Part shown: in pieces, positions 22,723 through 34,964 of the stretch | Position numbering within the stretch: position 1 is the stretch's first letter | Layout of the letters: the number at the start of each line of letters is the position of its first letter | NCBI GenBank assembly: GCA_949152475.1 | Contig: OX424555.1 | Coordinates: forward strand, 98,489,515 to 98,553,514 | Source: Terebella lapidaria | Taxonomy: Eukaryota > Annelida > Polychaeta > Terebellida > Terebellidae | DNA: 64,000 nucleotides | Reading direction: 5' to 3' | Translations under genes and position numbers: made by a program | Notes under the pieces: generated by a model | The model's input: only the letters and a program-made list of their open reading frames with translations | What the model was told of the DNA's origin: nothing | The model's database searches: none

Positions 22723-25678
22723 TTTTTGAATTCCTCTGTGGAGCAAACCATTTTTTGTATGTCAATACAATATTTATGTTTGGCATGTTTAAAAAAAGCA
22801 AATGTGTTATAATTGTGAATATAATATATAAAATATCGATACATACCTCAGAGCTCTTTGGATGAACAAGTTTTTGTGTTCTTGAATGAATGAATATCAT
22901 GTGTTTATTCACAAATCCTCTCTTTCATGTAACTCGAGAAATGTGTTTTATCAATGAGAAAAAAGTGTAAATCTGCATACAATTGTCAGAAGAAAAACCA
23001 TTAGCCTGGTGAGTAACATGGAATATCTTACCATATAAGAAAGAGGCCCATGCAAAACAATGTAACTTTCAGATTCTTCTGAAATGGAGTTTGAATCCAA
23101 CCACATAAAATTATAATTTAATTTAATTTTCACAATGAGACATTTTCCAACAATATGAACGGGTTGTTCAGACAAATTGCCCAGTGATCTTATCTCAATT
23201 TCCATACTTTAAACTGACTTATCTCAAAAATCGTTTTTCCCCTTATATTTCAAATCGTAATTGATATATCATGTACTCTGTATAAATCGGATGTTTTTAA
23301 GACTTGGCAGAAATCTGGTAATAAAAAACCGCCAGTGTATAAAGAGTTTGAAGAGAAATCACTGATCACCTAACAAAGAATTGCAAATACCGGTCAACGT
23401 TGTTTCTTCACTGTTAATACACAGAATGAAAATGTAACTGAATATGTTTTGACTACTCTAAGTGCATGTGTTGAAATTATTCCAATTGAATTGTCAGAGT
23501 TGTTTGCTCCAGATCTTGTTGATTCAACAAAGAAGTGTGAATATTAGGCGCCTGTGATTTTGGAATAAACAAACAAATAAGTGAAGCACTTAAATTTCTG
23601 ATTAAACCGATACTGGTCATATCCAATCAAGCATGACTGATTACTGATTACATTCAACGACAACAGCTTGATAGATCTACTTGATGCAACTAATAATGCT
23701 ACGTAAAAAGGTTGTAAATCTAATCTATTCGTGGAATACAGAATCACAGCACCACCCTACAAATTAGCATGTAACTCCCCAGAGCGATATAAGTCAAGTA
23801 CATGTGGCTCACAAAATTCCGTCAATAAGGAAGAATAGTCTGTATTTTGTTTACAGTTGAAATAGATGTCATTTGTATGTTCTGTTAATTTTTAAAGTAA
23901 GAAAATAATCAGTTTTAAATCCTGGTTCCAGACACTGAGAAGGATCTCAACACAGACACCAACCCCACCCTGAAACTAACTCTTTGTCAGTATAGTGTAG
24001 TGTACAATTTATATTATATTGTATATCAAATTCCAGTACATGGCATGTATGCTTTGGTATTGTTGCTGGCTCGGATAACAATACTCCTCGGTATCACAAA
24101 CTACTGGATTGAAGCTCATAAAAGCACAAACCTCGGTTCACATTATCTATCAATCTCGCCAACCAAATGAAAAATTAGTTTCATGTTTTTTTGAGAATTA
24201 TAAATCATCGTTATATACATAAAATATTATTCACCTTGTTTGTACCTTATTTATTCACCTTGTGTGTGTCTTGTTTTTTGTTGAAAATATGTACATGTTC
24301 ATTTGACGAATAAAAGTCACTCGAAATTATGCATGTACTATTTTATTATTTGTGCTAAAATGTGTAATTAATGTAACTGCTTTCCTGATAACCACAACAG
24401 TGATTACTAGTAAGTTTTGTCGGTGATTACACAGTATACAATGTATTGTTAATCTGTGGATGTTTACATGTCATGCTAGGCATTTCAATGTTGGAAAACA
24501 TCACCGCCATAGTTCTATTGTGTGCTGAGTGTTTATTGTGTAGATTTGTTGGAGAATCCGGAAAAATGTCAATCATGCACAGTCTGTTGGATAAAATCCT
24601 TTCCTGGTACCAGACACAGAAATAACGTGATGACATGAACAGCGCTCCGTAAATTTCAAAGTAAACAACGCCCAGTAGTCTTTCACGTGGGAGATTTAAA
24701 CCTGATATGATTGTGACAGAATAACATTCATTCTAATTAGACATAAAGCCGATAATGTTTTATGGAGCAAATTATTGTGAATGCATCTATATACAGAAGC
24801 TGACAGGAAGCCCAGCCGAAAACCCCACAGTTTGAATCAAACAAATACAAATCGGAGTGACATGAATGAAAAAGAGTTTCAGACATAAATGTTTCCTCTT
24901 TAACTTCTGAACAACAAGAAAACTAGGCACATCACTTTCGAAGCAGAATATCAACATTCACAACAGGATGAGCAGACTTGTTTGTATATTCATATCAAGC
25001 TGAGTTTTTCCCAGCATATCATGGAACGAGGATATAAGCGAATAGCCAGTTCAATTTTACTATATATTGATGATGTCATATCAATGAATAACCCTAAATA
25101 TCATGGTACCTACATCAGATCTAATAATCAAATTGCACAGCTTCCGTGATATTATTAATGAAACCATGTCTCGGTTCATCATCCATGAGTATATGTGTGT
25201 GTGCTAGCCAAAGTTTTGGGTCAGGGGATTGTATTGTCTTGATGATTTGTTGCCTTTACTTTCACATGATATGTCAATGGAAAAGTGAATCACTGCAGTC
25301 ACTGGTGTGTACGTGCAATCAATCCTTAAACTGCAATTACGTAATCCAGTTGTGGTATTGTCTTATGCTGTTAAAATGCTGCTAAATTTGATTTTTGGCT
25401 CTCAATTTCTACTCCATAGAAATAGAACCTACATGAATAATTGTTAGATTTAATCAGCACATGTCAGAGGAAAACATGAAGGAGATATTTTTCACGCATG
25501 GAAAACACAAACGCACTAGCAATCAACAGAATCCAGACATACCTCCCTGCTAAATTGAAACTTATAACAATATGTTAGGCCTGAATCTGTCGGTTGACGC
25601 ATAATATGGTCTCTGGGGGTAAGCCAAACAATCTAACAACAAATATGTGTATGGTGTTAAACGGCTTCCAACATTTTT

Positions 25679-26479
25679 AGGTTACCGAACCTTCGGTCCG
25701 ATAACCTATTGGCATGGCGTTGCGTCCGTCCGTCCGGCATTAACATTTTTATCTTTAAATTTTACGATCAAATCTTTCTGAAATTTTGCACAAAAATGCC
25801 TAAAAATATTTTGAGAAGGAGGTATTTTTTGTTTTTTTACTTTCACATTTTCTTCAAAATGGCGGCCGATTTTGTCGAAAAACGCTCTTTTTTGGACTTT
25901 GACGGCCATTTTCTCAAAAACTGTCTGATCAGTTTTGAGTTTTTGGTTTCAGAAGATTCCCCTCATATACCACTGTGATATGTATGAGTTTGGTTGCCCT
26001 AGATTCGCCGGTCTCCGTGTGGCGGCCATTTTGAATTTTTGGCAGGTCGGCGAAAAAAAATTTTCCGCCCCAAATCACATTACCATCCATTTTGGGCCAT
26101 TTCTAGGGCAAAATTTTTTTTTCACCCTTTGAAAAACATTTTGGACTTACATATATGGCACAACTAATGATGACCTTGAATCTGACGCCAGATGACCTTG
26201 AGTGCCAAATGTCTGACTCGGAATGTATAAATTGATCTGAGCGGCCTAAACGATTCCACCCTGATATATCTTTGTATTATGTACATATAGAATATCAAAT
26301 GGCTCACACATACATGTAATGGTGACATCGAAGTTCACACGGATGACCTTGATTGGTAAATCTCAAGGTCATATGTTCACATTACGAACCTTGATTGGTA
26401 AATCTCAAGGTCTGTTACCTGCCAATGCTGCCATGGCCAAACCAAAATTGTCCGGTAACCTATCTTAGCCTTTGGGCAA
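25679..26479. mobile_element. AGGTTACC element, short form (copy 2)
   Basis: Near-identical to 18634-19434 at an offset of 7045, duplicated with the array unit. Same hairpin start, CCGTCCGTCCGG block, TGACCTTGA-rich core and end block. Confidence 0.65.
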
Positions 26480-29394
26480 TTTTTTTTAGTTTGCATCACT
26501 TGCATCACGATGTTTTAGTTTCTAACAAGATTTTGTGGTGTCTTTCAAGATTTCTTAGTTTCCTGCAAGATGTTTTTGTTTTCAACAAGATTTTGTAGTG
26601 TCCAAGAAATTGTTTCTAGTTTGCACCGACATTTTTATTTTCCAGCAAGATAGTTTTTATTTCCAACAAAGTTTCCAACAGGATTTATTTGTTTCCAACA
26701 AGATTTTGTTTTTGCTTCCAACAAGATCTTCTAGTTTCCAACAAGCTTTGTGGATTTAGTCAAGATTTATTCACAATCACCGAGACATAGTCATACTCTA
26801 AGAGCATAATCATAATCATGATCCTGAACATAACCATGATCATAATTATATTCATGATTGTGACTATGTTTCGGTGATTGTGAAAAAATATCGTCGAAAA
26901 AAAACAAAGAAATCTTGTTGTAAACTATTTGATGACGGCGGTTAAAATGAGGGCGGTCATAAGTGACCGTATGTATGTGGTATGTCCTCGGAATTAGATT
27001 GCGAGTATTAAGACACCGATTTGGTTTTGGTCTCTTGTGGAAAAAAATTATTTTATATCTTTCAACATCAGATTTATATATGGCTGTCACACTGACTGAT
27101 TCCTATGACCTTTTCACGTATGTGGGAAATTTGAACTTGATAAGCTTCTGACAGAATACCATTTTATTCCAATCGTATATAAAAGCAAAAAATTTTCACA
27201 CATCGACTGAATACATCTATATACAGGCTGTATGTCTGCATACATGAAAATATCTATATAGGCATGAATACATCTATAACAGTCTACATAGCATTGTTAC
27301 CTTATGTTTTTTTTTTCATTTTACTTGTGTTGATTTTTTATACACATGGACATCATATATGTATACCATATAACTGATTGTTTGAAATAAAGTTTTTACT
27401 ACTACTAATATACAGTGGATAAAATCTCCACTAGAAGCTACCCAGTTTGAATCACGCAGATATATTCATGGACAAATAAAAATCGAGTTTCTAGAAAAGA
27501 TTCGAAAGTTTCTAATCGATACTTGTGTGTCTCGTGTAGCTTTCTTAACGCCTGAAAAACATGAAATAATTAGCTAAATTAGGTACTGGTCATTATGTCG
27601 CGCTTTTAATGTGAAATGTAAAAAAAAAACCTGCAACAACAGACTGTTTCACTGTGTGAGTTGTGTAATGTAACGTAAACTAATTGGGGGGTAAATTTGG
27701 CTGGAACTTAATTACAGTTCTGCTATTTCGAGAGCATCGTGCTCTGACGAATCTGCCTAAAGAACTCTTCTTGTTCTTGAATGAGATAGCAGTGTGTGTG
27801 CATTGTCACAGCGAAATGACAACACACAAAGACAGTATGATAACAAATGTCTTGAGGCCTTCACAACCCTGATCATTTTGTTCCAACGAGCATAATTAGA
27901 GGGAAATATTAAAAAAAACAACCATATTATGAAATTAAAAATACCGATACATATGACAGACGACATTGAATGAACAAGTTGTTGTGTTCTTGAATGAATG
28001 AATGAATGAATGAATACCATTTGTATATTCACAAATCCTCTCTTTCATGTGACTCGAAGCATGTTGTGTGTATCAGTCGTATGTATCAGTGAGAAAAAAG
28101 TGTAAACCTGCATACAATTGTCAGTAGGGAAATCATTAGCCTGGTGAGTAACATGGAATATCTTACCATAAAAGAAAGAGGCCCATGCAATACAATGTAA
28201 CTTTCAGATTCTTCCGATATGGAGTTTGAATCCAGCCACATAAAAATATAATTTAATCTAATTTTCACAATGAGACATTTTCCAGCAATATGAACGGGAT
28301 GCTCAGACGTATTGCCAAGTGATCTTATCTCAATTTCCATACTTTATTAAACCGACAAATATCATTTTTCGCATAATATTTCAGAACGTAATTGATATAT
28401 CATGTACTCTGTATAAATCGGATGTTCTTGAGACTAGGCAGAAATCTGGCAATAAAAGAGCGCCAGTGTATAAAGAGTTTGAAGAGAAATCATTGATCAC
28501 CTAACAAAGAATTGCAAATACCGGTCAGCGTCGTTTCTTCACTGTGAATACACAGAATAAAAATGTAACTGAATGTATGTTGACTACTCTAAGTACATGT
28601 GTTTCTCATCAAGCACGTGCTGAAATTATTGAATTGAATTGTTGGAGTTGTGTGCTCCAGATCTTGTTGGTTCAACAAAGAAGTGTGAATATTAAGGCGC
28701 TTGTGATTTTGGAATTAACAAACAAATGATTTTCAAACAGGTGACACATATAATTGGTAAACAATAAATGCTTTTGAAGTAAATTATATTAATGTAACTG
28801 CAGTGACAACTAGTAAAAATGTCATGTTTAAATGTCATGCCTAAGCCTTTCAATGTTGCAAAACGTCACCGCCGTAGTTCTATTGTGTGCTGAGTGTTTA
28901 TTGTGTAGATTTGTTGGAGAATCCGGAAAAATGTCAATCATGCAGTCTGTTGGATAAAATCCTTTCCTGGTACCAGGCACAGAAATAACGTGATGACATG
29001 AACAGCGCTCGGTAAATGTCAAAGTAAACAACGCCCATTAGTCTTTCATGTGAGAGATTTAAACCTGATATGATTGTGACAGAATAACATTTCATTCCAA
29101 TTAGACATAAAGCAGATAATTTTTTATGCAGCGAATTATTGTGAATGCATCTATATACAGAAGCTGACAGGAAGCCCAGCTGAGAACCCCACAGTTTGAA
29201 TCAAACAAATACAAATCAGAGTGACACAAATGAAAATGAGTTTCAAACATAAATGACTAAGTTTCCTCTTTAACTTCTGAAGAACAGGAAAACTAGGCAC
29301 ATATCACTTTCGAAGTATAATATCAAGTTTCACAGCATGATGATTAGCAGACTTGTTCGTATATTCATATCAAGCTGAGTTTATATGGCATATC

Positions 29395-29715
29395 ATGAAA
29401 CGAGGATATAAGCGAATAGCCAGTTCAATTGTACTATATATTGATGAAGTCATATCACTGAATAACCCTAAATTTGATGGTACATATATCAGAGATATCC
29501 ATGCGAAATTTGAAATAAGCGAAACAACATAACTGATTCTCCAATATCAGCTTCTTATCTGGACATTTACCTTGAAATTGACCATGAAGTCAATATATGA
29601 CAAATGGGATGATTTCGTGATCCCAGCATCACCAGCCTACGGCGTTTACGTGTCCCATTGAATCCGTTGAGCTAGAGCATGTTCATCTCACCAGGAATTC
29701 ATAGTCGTAGTATAA
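29395..29715 (+). pseudogene. RT remnant, plus strand (unit D)
   Basis: Counterpart of 22402-22722 with few differences: MKRGYKRIASSIVLYIDEVI, SLNNPKFDGTYIRDIHAKFE, then SYLDIYLEIDHEV in another frame. The shared losses show that the decay came before the duplication. Confidence 0.65.
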
Positions 29716-30360
29716 TTTTTGAATTCCTCTGTGGAGCAAACCATTTTTTGTATGTCAATACAATATTTATGTTTGGCATGTTTAAAAAAAGCAAATGTGT
29801 TATAATTGTGAATATAATATATAAAATATCGATACATACCTCAGAGCTCTTTGGATGAACAAGTTTTTGTGTTCTTGAATGAATGAATATCATGTGTTTA
29901 TTCACAAATCCTCTCTTTCATGTAACTCGAGAAATGTGTTTTATCAATGAGAAAAACGTGTAAATCTGCATACAATTGTCAGAAGGAAAAACCATTAGCC
30001 TGGTGAGTAACATGGAATATCTTACCATATAAGAAAGAGGCCCATGCAAAACAATGTAACTTTCAGATTCTTCTGAAATGGAGTTTGAATCCAACCACAT
30101 AAAATTAGAATTTAATTTAATTTTCACAATGAGACATTTTCCAACAATATGAACGGGTTGTTCAGACAAATTGTCCAGTGATCTTATCTCAATTTCCATA
30201 CTTTAAACTGACAAAAATCGTTTTCCTCCTTATATTTCAAATCGTAATTGATATATCATATACTCTGTATAAATCGGATGTTCTTGAGACTAGGCAGAAA
30301 TCTGGTAATAAAAGAGCGCCAGTGTATAAAGAGTTTGAAGAGAAATATCTGATCACCTAA

Positions 30361-30552
30361 CAAAGAATTGCAAATACCGGTCAACGTCGTTACTTCACTG
30401 TTAATACACAGAATGAAAATGTAACTGAATGTATGTTGACTACTCTAAGTACATGTGTTTCTCACCAAGCACGTGATGAAGTTATTCCAATTGAATTGCT
30501 GGAGTTGTGTGCTCCAGATCTTATTGATTCAACAAAGAAGTGTGAATATTAA
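30361..30552 (+). pseudogene. Conserved short open frame (63-codon form)
   Basis: Longest version of the frame at 5511-5684: QRIANTGQRRYFTVNTQNEN through CVSHQARDEVIPIELLELCA to STKKCEY and TAA. The frame is also open upstream (30178-30357) apart from the single TAA at 30358-30360. Unknown family. Confidence 0.4.
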
Positions 30553-31009
30553 GGCGCCTGTGATTTTGGAATAAACAAACAAATGATTTTCAAACCTTTC
30601 CTGTTACCAGACACAGAAATAACGTGATGACATGAACAGCGCTCGGTAAATGTCGAAGTAAACAACGCCCATTAGTCTTTCACGTGGGAGATTTAAACCT
30701 GATATGATTGTGACAGAATAACATTTCATTCCAATTAGACATAAAGCCGATAATGTTTTATGCAGTGAATTATTGTGAATGCATTTATATACAGAAGCTA
30801 TTAGGAAGCCCAGCCCAAAACCCCACAGTTTGAATCAAACAAATACAAATCGGGGTGACACGAATGAAAATGAGTTTCAGACATAAATGTTTCCTCTTTA
30901 ACTTCTGAACAAGGAAAACTAAGCACATATCACTTTCGAAGCAGAATATCAACATTCACATCATGATGACTAGCAGACTTGTTCGTATATTAACAGTAGC
31001 GGATTTAGA

Positions 31010-31056
31010 GGGGGGGGGGGGGGGAGGGGGTTACTGGGTTCAGGACCCCCCCCCCC
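31010..31056. repeat. G run facing C run
   Basis: Fifteen G (31010-31024), then AGGGGG, a 15-base spacer and eleven C (31046-31056). The pair can fold as a hairpin or as a G-quadruplex. Homopolymer length here is likely unstable or poorly assembled. Confidence 0.7.
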
Positions 31057-31627
31057 TTTCGAAAAAACAAATACATATACATAGGCGGGTTCAGCCTTCC
31101 TGCCCGAAAAAAATGATGTTGAAATACCATGTTTAAGAACAAGTTGATCAGGGTGAGTCTGTTCGAAATGTATACTCAGGAGAGACCGGGAAGCTCCCAC
31201 AGGACATGAAAAGAGGTCTAGCTTCTGGGGTCCTTCACCACCCAAATGTGCAGATTCGCTTCTACATTTTTTTTACAAACGTTTCAGGACATAGTCATCA
31301 AGAGCCACTAAATCAATTCAGAACATAAAAAAGCTTTGATTTCTGGGGCCCTTTATACCAAAGTTTCCAGAACATGGTCATCGATGAATATTTAAGTGCA
31401 ATTTATTCCCAGGATAGGCCACAAAACTAATTCAGAACAAGAAAAGGTTCCGATTTCTAGGCCCTTCAGCAGGCTCGAGACCCCCCCCCCCCTCCCCCCA
31501 AGCTGAGACAGGCTCGCTCTGTTTCTAGTTTTTGCATTTATTATGAAAGTATGGCAATCAATGGGTATTCAAATGAAATTTAAACCCAGGAAATGCCATC
31601 AACTTACCTCAAGTCATAAAAAATTAG

Positions 31628-33860
31628 CCCAAGGGCTAAGAAAGGTTACCGGACAATATACATTTTAGATATTAGCCTTTTGTCCAGTGACCTTGAAAAT
31701 AAAGTCACTGATAAATTCAAGGCCATGAAATTTTCAACAAATATATCACTTCTAGTATGTCCACAATAAATTACTAAGCTGTAAAGTCGATAATAAGTGA
31801 GATATTAGCCATTCTGTGATGTGACCTTGAAAATGAGGTCAAAGTTCAAGTTCAAGGTCATGAAAATATTCAGTATATATCATTCCTCTATATTCGCAAT
31901 TGATTCCTATGCTGTAAATGTAAGTATCAATCTATTACCACCAATACAATCAGATTTTGATGATGCCAATAAGAAACGTAAAATACTACATTTTGCAATA
32001 GAAACAAACAAAGCCCGACCAAATAGTTTATCCAAAGACACACTGGCGTCTTCAGGGGCAGACAATGTGTTAAATGTAGTTGTTTCTACTGTACACCAAA
32101 TGGAATTACTAGTATACAACTGCCCAACAACCTATGAAAATAATTTAGAAATCCGAATCTAACCCCATGGAATAAATACATGACAAGTACAAAAGTACCC
32201 AATCACAAGCCCGAAGGCTACTGAGTTGATGGTATCCTCGGGGACAGATTTAACGTCCGCCAGCAGTGACACCGACTCAGTGGTATAAATGTAAGTATCA
32301 ATCTATTACCACCAATACAATCAAAATTTGATGATGCCAGTAATGAAACGTAAAATACAACATATATCATTCCTCTATATTCGCAATTGATTCCTATGCT
32401 GTAAATGTAAGTATCAATCTATTACCACCAATACAATCAGATTTTGATGATGCCAATAAGAAACGTAAAATACTACATTTTGCAATAGAAACAAACAAAG
32501 CCCGACCAAATAGTTTATCCAAAGACACACTGGCGTCATCAGGGGCAGATGTAAAGATGATAATAAGCGATATATTAGCCATTTTGTTCTCTGACCTTGA
32601 AAATGAGATCAAAGGTCAAATTCTAGATCACCAAAATATTCAGCATACATCATTTCCTATATGTTCACTATGGACCCCTAAGCTGTAAATTTGATAATAA
32701 GCGAGATATAAGCCATTTTGTCATATTCTGACCTTGAAAATAAAATGACTAACCTTGAAATTTAGGTCAAGGGTCAAATTCAAGGTCACGAGAATATTCA
32801 GCATATATCATTTCCTATATGTTCACAATTGATTCCTAAGCCGTAAAGTCGATAATAAGCGAGATATTAGCAATTTTGTCTGGTGACCTTGGAAATGAGG
32901 TCAAAGGTCAAATTCAAGGTCACGAGAATATTCAGCATATATCATTTCCTATATGCTCACAATTGATTCCTAAGCTGTAAAGTCGATAATAAGCGAGATA
33001 TTAGCCATTTTGTCCGGTGACCTTGAAAATGAGGCCAAAGGTCAAATTCAAGGTCACGAGAATATTCAGCATATATCATTCCCTATATGTTCACAATGGA
33101 TTCCTAGGCTGTATAGTCGATAATAAGCGAGATATTAGCCATTTTGTCCTGTGACCTTGAAAATGAGGTCCAAGGTCGAATTCAAGGTCACGAGAATATT
33201 CAGCATATATCATTTCCTATATGTTCACAATTGATTTCTAAGCTGTAAAGTCGATAATAAGCGAGATATTAGCTATTTTGTCCTGTGACCTTGAAAATGA
33301 GGTCAAAGGTCAAATTCAAGGTCACGAGAATATTCAGCATATATCATTTCCTATATGTCCACAATTGATTCCTGGTCTCTAATCTCAATATTAAGTGAGA
33401 TTTTAGGCTTAATGTGTCCCATTATAAAGCATAGGAGAATTTAACATGGAAAAGTCTCATTTGGGCCGAGTTTGGGCCAAAATGGCCCACTTCAAGCGAT
33501 TCAAACGCGACGAAATTTATAGACATCATAGGAGTACATATGAGGAGTGTTATGTTTCAAAAAGAAAAAAAGTTACTGAACAGATTTTGAGAAAATGGCC
33601 GCCAAAGTCCAAAATTGGCCGATTTTCGACAAAAATGGCCGCCATTTTGAAAAAATTGCGAAAATCAAAAAACTAAAAAATACCTCCTTCTTGAATTATT
33701 TTTGTGCATTTTTGTGCAAAATTTCAGAAAGATTGGTCCGTAAACAAAAAAGATAAAAATGTGGACGACGCCGACGCCGAAGCCGACACCGACGCCGACG
33801 CCGGACGCAACGCCATGCCAATAGGTTAGCGGACCAAAGGTCCGGTAACCTAAAAAGGCT
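31628..33860. mobile_element. AGGTTACC element, long form with 134-bp minisatellite
   Basis: Its left end ATTAGCCCAAGGGCTAAG, then AGGTTACCGGACAAT, is the complement of the right end of the short forms. Its right end GGTCCGGTAACCT follows GACGCCGACGCCGACGCCGG and matches their left end. So the element lies in reverse orientation and has a different core: tandem 134-bp units. AGCCCAAGGGCT is a perfect terminal hairpin. A 185-base piece (31877-32060, again at 32365-32550) interrupts the core. The second copy is 35329-37561. Confidence 0.65.
32560..33390. repeat. 134-bp minisatellite rich in AGGTCA motifs
   Basis: TGACCTTG starts recur at about 32883, 33017, 33151 and 33285, exactly 134 bases apart, with more diverged units to the left back to 31684. 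Each full unit has TGACCTTGA, then an AGGTCAAAGGTCA-like pair, then TTCAAGGTCACG. Perfect AGGTCAAAGGTCA is at 32898-32910 and 33300-33312. The second copy is about 36261-37091. Confidence 0.85.
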
Positions 33861-34129
33861 GTGGCTTCAAGGTCTCTTGAGCGGGCCCCATACCCATACT
33901 GGGACAGGCTCGCTTCACTCACAACTTTTTTTTACAAATATACCTGGGACAAGAAGTGGGATTTACACCCAGGAGATACCAGGAAGCTACCACAGGACAG
34001 AACGAAGGCTCTGGCATCGGGGGCCCTTGAGCGGGCCGCAGACCACACGCCGTATAATGTTGGACCCCCTCTTTTCAAATTCCTGGACCCACTCCTGATT
34101 CATATCAAGCTGAGTTTATCTAGCATATC

Positions 34130-34440
34130 ATGGAACGAGGATATAAGCGAATAGCCAGTTCTATATATTGATGATGTCATATCACTAAATAACCCTAAGT
34201 TTCATAGTACCAACATCAGAGATATTCATGCGAAATTTGAAATCAGCTAAATAACATAACTGATTATCCAATATCAGCTTATCTGGACATTTACCTTGAA
34301 ATTGACCATGAAATGAATATATGACAAACGGGATGATTTCGTATTCCCAGCATCACCAGCCAACGGCGTTTACGTGTCCCATTGAATCCGTCACGCTAGA
34401 GCATGTTCATCTCACCAGGAATTCATAGTCGGGGTATAAT
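34130..34440 (+). pseudogene. RT remnant, plus strand, right of insertion
   Basis: Continuation of unit D: MERGYKRIASS, a YIDDVISLNNPKFH-like block in shifted frame, then ASPANGVYVSH. It is the same RT family and decay pattern as 29395-29715. Duplicated at 37831-38162 with 21 extra bases. Confidence 0.6.
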
Positions 34441-34964
34441 TTTTGGCTTCCTTCGTGGAGCAAACCATTTTTCTCTGTGTGTTATTACAATATTTATGTG
34501 TGGCATTTTTAAAGAAACAAATGTGTTATAATTGTGGAAGAAATAAGCCACCGTTGTTGTTGGTATTCCTTTGTGCTTTCACAACAAGAAAGAATGCAAT
34601 TGAAAGACCAATGTATACATTCTCTTATTTTGCAGCATTCCGACATTCGTATAGATCTACTCTATTTTTGTCACCCGAGAAATGTTTTGTCCATTATTTA
34701 TCAAAAATGTGTGTGAATCCACAATACCAATGTCATGAGGGCGTGGCCAGCTCATCTCTCGATGAGAGAGTCAACCATAACTGAATAAGTTGGTGAATAT
34801 TTACAACCTCTTCACAGATGAAGTTGGGTTACTTCCAAACTTTATATTGGAGTTTTCCCCCGAGGTTTTAAATTTTTATCCTGCTAAGTGGCTTTAGCGT
34901 AGACAGCATGGTGAAGATGGGAAACCACAATGAAAATGATAACGAAAATGAAAAATACATTGTA

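Larger units (their letters stand above)
18634..25678. repeat. Array unit C (7045 bp)
   Basis: The stretch matches 25679 onward at offsets of 7045 falling to about 6993 through small indels. It holds an AGGTTACC element, the TTTCCAACAAGATT minisatellite, two rounds of the segment homologous to 5030-7818 of unit A (about 20960-22100 and 22880-25678) and a plus-strand RT remnant. It is therefore a higher-order unit built from the same parts as A and B. Confidence 0.8.
25679..30991. repeat. Array unit D (left part)
   Basis: Copy of unit C, cut near 30991 after GTTCGTATATT by the CAG-ended element and resuming at 34097 with CATATCAAGCTGAG. It includes the AGGTTACC element, minisatellite and palindrome (26485-26975), RT remnant (29395-29715) and the open frame at 30361-30552. 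Confidence 0.8.
30992..34096. mobile_element. CAG-ended composite element in unit D
   Basis: Unit D breaks at GTTCGTATATT and resumes with ATTCATATCAAGC, so these 3.1 kb are an insertion. The left end CAGTAGCGGATTTAG and the complemented right end CAGGAGTGGGTCCAG are imperfect inverted repeats, as in hAT-like non-autonomous elements, though I cannot define an 8-bp target duplication. The flanks of its interior carry diverged repeats built on CCCAGGA...AGCTACCACAGGACA (31150-31620 and 33900-34080). Between them lies the long AGGTTACC element. No coding frame is convincing. Confidence 0.5.
31262..34964. repeat. Tandem duplication, copy 1 (3.7 kb)
   Basis: Matches 34965-38689 almost perfectly. 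I noted only a C-run length change (12 versus 10 near 31480/35184) and a 21-base local duplication near 38043. The junction shares CTACATTTT, so microhomology may have mediated it. It spans the right part of the CAG-ended element and the tail of unit D. Confidence 0.9.

Noticed and set aside
31821-32162. 113-codon plus frame as a host gene
   Set aside because: It starts inside the minisatellite and spans an inserted repeat block; no ATG context, and it is doubled with the segment.
34443-34784. 113-codon frame MASFVEQTIFLCVLL (also at 38165)
   Set aside because: Lies in decayed array sequence with foldback-end remnants, overlaps another frame, and shows no domain; duplicated only by the 3.7-kb event.
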